NCBI RefSeq assembly: GCF_041146395.1
Contig: NC_090984.1
Span: 88,811,114 to 88,875,113 of the forward strand
Length of the DNA: 64,000 bases
From: Eulemur rufifrons
Taxonomy: Eukaryota > Chordata > Mammalia > Primates > Lemuridae
Reading direction: 5' to 3'
The notes beneath the pieces were generated by a model. It saw only the letters and a list, made by a program, of their open reading frames with translations. It searched no databases and was not told the origin of the DNA. The position numbers were made by a program, and so were the translations under genes. The stretch's first letter is position 1, and each line of letters opens with the position of its first letter. Below, in pieces: positions 45,631 to 64,000 of this stretch.

Positions 45631-46559
45631 TAGTATTAATAATGAAAATGGAATGGAGCCTAAAAAACTGGAGAAATTTCAGGTATCAGTATGCCCAATT
45701 ATCAACATTTCAGTGGTTGCAAATACTACTGATTTTTAAATTGAAATGCTTCTGGTCAATAATCTATTGACTGAAAATGATTTTTGGTAAGAATATATAT
45801 TTCTTCATAAATTAAGTAACATTCTTTTCATTTTCAATGAAAACCTTATTTTTCCCACATTGTTCATTGTGTAACAGTTCATTCTTCATGTGTGACCTAG
45901 AACAAAGAAATCTATCACTCCGCTACACTCTGTCTCCTTACTTCTCCCCAGCTCACCAACACCCACGATCCCATCTTCCCAAGGGGTTCCACCACCGGGC
46001 CCTCTGGGTTGCACTTGTGCAAGGACTCACCTCCACTCCTCACTGCAGCCCTAATCTGGACAGGGTTTTGTGGCCTTGTCTAGTGTGACATTATTGTAGG
46101 GATTGAGGAGGAAGTTGCTATGCCTCTGGAGAGATGGAGCTGCTTGCTCATGAAGCCAGGATATTAGACAAGATGTGTCAACCTCTCAGAAGCCCCAGAA
46201 GGCATCCCGAGATTTTCAGAGAATGCAACAGTGGCTGTTTTTAATGCTAACCTCAGCTCAGGAAGAAAAGGTAAAATTATGTTCAATTTCTTGTGTTTAA
46301 GAAGACAAGAAAGTGTGTAAAAGGGTTTTAAAAAGACCTCTCTGGAAAATGTTTAAAATAAGAATTTTTTAAAAATCATAAAGAAATTAAGATTCAGTTA
46401 TCTAGAAAATTCTCTCAGGTGAAAGGGAGAATTGGCTAACACGGCTGCACTACCATAACCCACAAGTGAGTATCAATGTTCAGGTGAATATTTGTGACGT
46501 TATTGGGGATAACTAAGTTATGTAGTTGGCACTTTTTTTTCTTCTTTTGATGTCACCAG

Positions 46560-59449
<12,890 letters not shown>

Positions 59450-60424
59450 TCATGTGACAATTTAGAGTAGAATAGAAGTTCTTTCAGGGGGGAGAGTTCT
59501 GCCTGCCTTGGTCTCCTTCTAATCTGAGATGCATGGAAAGGTATCCAGCAAATACGAATTGTTTAATAAATATTTGTTGGCTGACTTACCCACTCTCTGG
59601 CAATCTACAAAGTAAAGAGATTAGATTCAACTAGCTCTCTAAAGATCCTTTCAGGTCTATATCTCTACTGCTATATTTCTATTAATGCTACCATATAAAC
59701 AGCCCAAAAACATATTTGAGGAAATTTCCTTTGGTCATATTTTACCAAAAAAAGGGGGGGGGGTGCATAAAAACAGGATACACAAGTTCTGAGAAAAGTG
59801 GATGAAATGGGGAGAGGGTAGAAATAATTGGATATAATATTATGATAAATGGGTAAAAAGTGCCCAAAGCAAAACATGAAGATGCTTGCTTACTTGTTCA
59901 AACTCAGGTTTTATTTAGTTTCAAATGGAATAATATTTCGACCTCTTTCAGCAGATCAGCATAGATTTAACATGGTGACTCAGGCAGAGACTGCCAGCTG
60001 ACTTTCAATATCCATTCTCTCTTTCTTTAATATTAGAGCTCCTGAATTTTAGCTGAGCGTATGACTTCTCTTGCAGTGAGTTTGTGAACAGAGGTCGTGT
60101 GTGCTCCTTTTGGGACCTGCCCTCAACGGGAATGGCTGTGTGTTCTCTTGGCCCTTTCATCCTTCCCTGACTGGAAGACAATGAGAATGGAAGCTACCAC
60201 TTGACCTGCAGATGTCAGCCTCATGCTGAGGATGGCGGAGCCACCCTACCAGCCCTGGGCCCCTTCCCTTTGGCCTGTACCAGGTAAGAGAAACAAGTGT
60301 CTCAACTAGATACTCAGACTCAAAAGATCCGTCTAGGCAAAACATGGCCCAGTTTACTCAAAAAAAACTTTTCATTTTAGTTTTTATTTTTATCCAAATT
60401 GAATGCACACATAATTTGAAGGAA

Positions 60425-60770
60425 ACACTGCATTCTAGCAGGAAAATGCCAGGCATTCTTCTGCATTGGGAGGCATCCTCACAACACAGCAGAGCAGAGT
60501 CTAGTTTCCTTTGAACGCATCAAAGCAATAACTCAAATACAAGAGAAGGAGACCCACGTAGGTGGGTGTGATAGTCTCTCTGGTTTAGAAGTCTCATGTT
60601 CAAATAGGAACCAAGACCTGGTAGGCATACCTTCCCAGTCCCCAAATGGGACATAACACTTAAAAGAGCCACCAAACCCAGGGAAGCCCAACACCAGGGT
60701 TTCCCACAGATTATTCTGGTGGGAAGATGCAGTATACCAATCAGGAATCATTGTAATACAAGCAATGTTG
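60425..60770 (-). repeat. Interspersed repeat, copy B (pair with 30.5 kb)
   Basis: Related to 30,470-30,830 as noted there. The minus-strand reading has phrases like 'gttgggcttccctgggtttg'. Possibly an LTR belonging to the ERV-like debris that follows, but this is inference. Confidence 0.4.
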
Positions 60771-61079
60771 CTTGATAATACAGTTGATATTCCACCATTT
60801 TCAGGCTACCAGGGGAAGGAGCCAGAAAGTCAACCAAAGGTCAGTTTCCCAATAAAGAAGGGGAGAGGGTTGTTAACTGTTTACGCAGCTTACTGATGTT
60901 CACAGTGTTTTGGCATCTTTGATAGAGCAGCTTGCTTGTACCTTAACTTATACATTGATATGTTGGCCTGATATGTCCCCTCCCAAATTGCCATTAGAAT
61001 TCTTATGAATAAATACAGAAGACAAAAATGCATATAAAAGCCCCATCATTTAAAATATCATAATGCAGAGGCAGACTAC

Positions 61080-62640
61080 ATTTCTCCAGACTATACTGAA
61101 CAGGTTAGGAAACTCAATCCTCTATTATCCACCCTATGTTCTCTAAAACAGAACAGCCTGGGAACAGAAGCAGGTGTGTGAGTACGTTAATTCATCCCCA
61201 TTGCCCACACTGCCTTGACGACAAATCGTGCTCTTGCTTTATGCTCTGAAAGAGGGTGTGGGGTACAGGTGCAGTGTAGCTCAGGCAAATTGTTGCTTGT
61301 CTGCAAACTCAGGTTGTTGGAGCAGAGCAGCCAGTCAGGCCTGCACCTTCTTCAGATCCTTCCAGACCCTTCCTCAGCATCTCTGATTCCTGAGCCTCAC
61401 ACATATTTAGGGTAGGGCTCCAGCTTCTGCTGCAGGTCTCCCACCTCCCTGAGGTTGGAGCACGGGAAGGGAGAGAGACCAATTCAGTCCATGCTTGTGC
61501 CTGTTAGCTCATCCTGTGAGTTTCAGTTTGTCCTTGCTTTCATTCACTTTCTGTCCATCTTTCCTTCCTTCCTGCTATATAATATTGGCGCCCAGGCTGC
61601 CATTGGTCCATGCCTGTGTGTGAATTCAGTGTGGATGGAAACAGCCCTGCAGCAGGTGACTGCCCTGCTGGCTTTGGGCCCCAGCACCAGATGTAATGCT
61701 GACAGCCTTACTCGACTGTGTAATCAGTACACACAATTACAAAAGGTCGAATCCTCTAATATACAATTCTTTCCTGGCCGCTCTGCTTCTCTGGTCGAAT
61801 CCTGCCAGATACAGGGCTGTAGGGCCCAGTAGATCCATCGATGATCTGTGTGTCTGAGCTAGATGAGAATGATGTACAAAACCTGTGACAAGCTCTGACA
61901 GGAGAATTATAGTGGAGGGCCCTGGATATTGGGGCCAAGTTTGTGGAAAAATCAGTCACAGCACTGCCTGGGAGACAATACCTCTCAACATTGGTAAGTT
62001 TATATTCTGAACCAGTGATTAATTAATAGCGCCATTTTCCATAGTATTTATGGGTCACAGACCCAGGTGATAGTGAGACTTCTCACTATTAAACCTAATG
62101 ACTTAGCTTTTCCTCTCTGTGACTTTGGGCTGTTGGTTCAGAGATCTTACTACTGGGGAGAAGAGCGGTTCCATAAACCAGAATCTGAAGTTGCTTTCTT
62201 TCCATTTGGGCTCCTCATGCCACTGAACCAAAGGCAGAAAGGGGATTACAATGTGTCCAGGGCTACTGATGGTGATTACCAAGGGAAATGGGGTTTTTGC
62301 CATATAATGATGGTGCCCAGGCTGCCATCGGTCCATGCCTTTGTGTGAATTCAGTGTGGATGGACACAGCCCTGCAGCAGGCACACAGCCTGGCAAGCAG
62401 AGTGCAAGCTGGAGGCCTGTCCGTTTTGCCGTTGATTTTCTTGAGTTTTTGCAATCTGCCAATAGTCTCCTCTGCAAAGTCTTCTGCTTCTATTTTATTC
62501 ATCTTGCTTAATTGCATTGTAGGCTTGTGTACATTAAATTGGATCCTTATTCCTTATCTTATTCATGACTCTCAGAGGATCGTCCCCATCGTTTTACCAT
62601 TAAGTATGATGGTAAATGGGTTGGCATTATAGTCACAAGC
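61080..62640 (+). mobile_element. Endogenous retrovirus-like remnant (decayed)
   Basis: Plus-strand stretches at about 61,910-62,300 resemble internal ERV sequence; around 62,205-62,290 the reading (LLMPLNQRQKG, then DYQGKWGF) looks like the dUTPase/protease part of an ERV. The remnant is full of stops and gaps and has no intact gene. It also holds an internal direct repeat (about 61,576-61,652 and 62,298-62,376). Family not assigned; limits approximate. Confidence 0.45.
61576..62376. repeat. Direct repeat pair of about 75 bp, about 720 bp apart
   Basis: Copy 1 at about 61,576-61,652 and copy 2 at about 62,298-62,376 share 'tgtgaattcagtgtggatgg' and 'acagccctgcagcagg' with few changes ('ccattggtccatgcctgtgt' versus 'ccatcggtccatgcctttgt'). 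Confidence 0.85.
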
Positions 62641-63620
62641 AGTCTGAGAAGCTGACCCCTTCTCACCACCTCTTCAGTTACTGTTCTGGTTCAAGTTCCC
62701 TTCGTTCCTCACTTGGGTTATTGTTATCACATCCTAATCAGTCTTTCTGCAGCCACCCTTTGCTTTACTAAATTCTACTCAACCTAGCAACTAGGGTGAC
62801 CGTATTTAAACAAAAGTCAGAATATTTCAGCCCTCTACTCAGAACCTTCCAGTGGCTTCCCAGCGCAGACTCAGCAAAGGACAAAGTACTTACAATGGCC
62901 TAGAAGGATGTGGCAGACATAGGGATACTCCACTTGGATCTCTCCTCCAGGGAGGACTCAATGTTCAGATGTCGTTGTCAAGAGTGTGTTTAGCTGACAC
63001 CTCCAGTGGTTGTCTCCCTCAGGGTCCGCCTCAGCTATCCAGCCAGCATCATGCTCCGCTGGGGGCGGCCCCCACCCCAGTGACTGAGCAAGGAGGTGGT
63101 GCGAGGGTGCACCCATTTCTGCCCGAGGCAGGGCTCTTCTACCGGGCAAACCGTGCTCTGGAACTCCTGACAGTTTGTCAGGTTACATCACGGCCTGACA
63201 GCTTTCCCCACCCAATGCTTTCACAGACATCACTCACACATACGCTTTGCATTCAGTGCAAAGCTGCTTCCTGAAGGTGACTCCCTGCCACCGCTGGCAC
63301 TCGGGTCTCTCATCCAGCAGAGCGCCCTGCTTGTTACTCCTCAGATAAGACAGTCCTGCCTCGGGCTTAGTGCGCCCTCCGCCTGGAGCCGTCTCCGGCC
63401 GCACGCTCCTCCGCGTCCTTCAGGGCTGGCCCTCATCTGACCACCCCATCAACAAGGCGCACGACTGTATCACACACGCTCGTCCTGACCCACTTCCTGC
63501 TGGATTTTTCTCTGTGGCGTTTACTTCCCCCGCTAGAACGTAAACTCCACCGGGGCGGAGCTTTGTGTCCGTTCAGCATCGAGGAGAACGCCGGGCACCT
63601 CGATATGCTACAATCAACGG
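62640..63620 (+). repeat. Long L2 LINE 3' part
   Basis: L2 wording in order: 'cttgggttattgttatcaca', 'ctcagaaccttccagtggct', 'gcaaaggacaaagtacttac', 'cgctagaacgtaaactccac', 'cggggcggagctttgtgtcc', 'catcgaggagaacgccgggc'. One of the longer L2 pieces here and unusually CpG-rich after 63,350. No intact frame. Confidence 0.75.
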
Positions 63621-64000
63621 AGAAATGCTTCCCCCCAACTCCTCTCCCCGCTGTTTCTCCTAATATGGACACAATTTGTGTAATTTCTCTCCTTTGTTTG
63701 TTCCCTGAGTTGTGTCAGTTTCCGTTTCCCCGCTTCTTGTTTTCTGGCCGTCACCTTCCACCTTCCGGCATCTCTTCCCCGAGTTCCTGTATTTCCACAT
63801 AGGTGATCTTCCTTTGCACCTCTATGAAATTATTTTTTAAAATTCCACAAAAGAATGTTCAATCACGGTTTTTATCCGTTCCACACCACCATTGTTCTGA
63901 GTGTTCTTCGTTTGTTGGAAAGTTTTGTTCCTCTTTTCACTTGTTTCTCTTTTGGTATTTTTGTATGAAAGATGTGTCTGCTTCCATTTTGTTATTCGTA

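Larger units (their letters stand above)
41826..46559. other. Gap between convergent JKAMP and CCDC175
   Basis: No gene seen. Contents: Alu (43,079-43,394), a Tigger-type element (43,425-43,660), MER5 (43,700-43,880), an AT palindromic tract (about 44,176-44,266), MIR (45,020-45,180) and an L2 split by an hAT element (45,220-45,630). Unique blocks lie at 41.8-43.0, 44.3-45.0 and 45.6-46.5 kb. The CCDC175 3' UTR lies in the last part; a minus-strand ATTAAA near 46,230 is a weak end signal. Confidence 0.6.

Noticed and set aside
61455..62632. Plus-strand frames of 93-125 codons as an active retroviral gene
   Set aside because: Short, stop-broken, and repeated in part; a decayed remnant.

Overview
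This window is nuclear DNA of a mammal, most probably a strepsirrhine primate of the lemur type. It holds spliced genes with GT-AG introns and two CpG islands, and is full of L1, L2, MIR, hAT-type, Tigger-type and LTR fossils. At least four dimeric Alu copies (about 19.6, 43.1, 53.4 and 56.1 kb) carry an expanded AT-rich centre (ctatatatatttttagttgtcc-like) that is characteristic of strepsirrhine, not human, Alus. The gene order, GPR135 - L3HYPDH - JKAMP - CCDC175, is that of human 14q23.1.

Layout. 1-9.5 kb is intergenic or the 3' side of GPR135, dominated by an antisense L1 (2.7-4.8 kb) and MIR pieces. 9,546-11,066 (minus) is the intronless orphan receptor gene GPR135 inside a CpG island. 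11.1-13.6 kb holds MER5 and MER20 copies. L3HYPDH (minus, 13,642-24,342) has five coding exons that join without a frame break into 357 residues. A second CpG island (about 23.7-24.85 kb) acts as a head-to-head promoter: only 264 bp separate the L3HYPDH and JKAMP start codons. JKAMP (plus, 24,607-41,171) has seven coding exons that join into 311 residues, the same length as the human protein. 41.8-46.5 kb is the gap between the convergent JKAMP and CCDC175, filled by Alu, Tigger-type, MER5 and L2 elements. The last six coding exons of CCDC175 (minus, 59,404-46,560; 245 residues, the C-terminal third) follow, with introns packed with nested transposons. 59.4-64 kb is CCDC175 intron with LTR or endogenous-retrovirus-like debris and a long L2.

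The four genes do not form a pathway. GPR135 is an orphan receptor; L3HYPDH dehydrates trans-3-hydroxy-L-proline; JKAMP is an ER multispanning protein of ERAD and JNK regulation; CCDC175 is a coiled-coil protein of unknown role. L3HYPDH and JKAMP probably share a bidirectional housekeeping promoter.

I found no new biological system. The best observations are a lost ancestral start codon in L3HYPDH, a uORF ahead of JKAMP, a competing splice donor in CCDC175, and several datable nested transposon insertions with target-site duplications. Repeat family names are given from recognition of consensus-like wording, without a database search, and most repeat edges are approximate.
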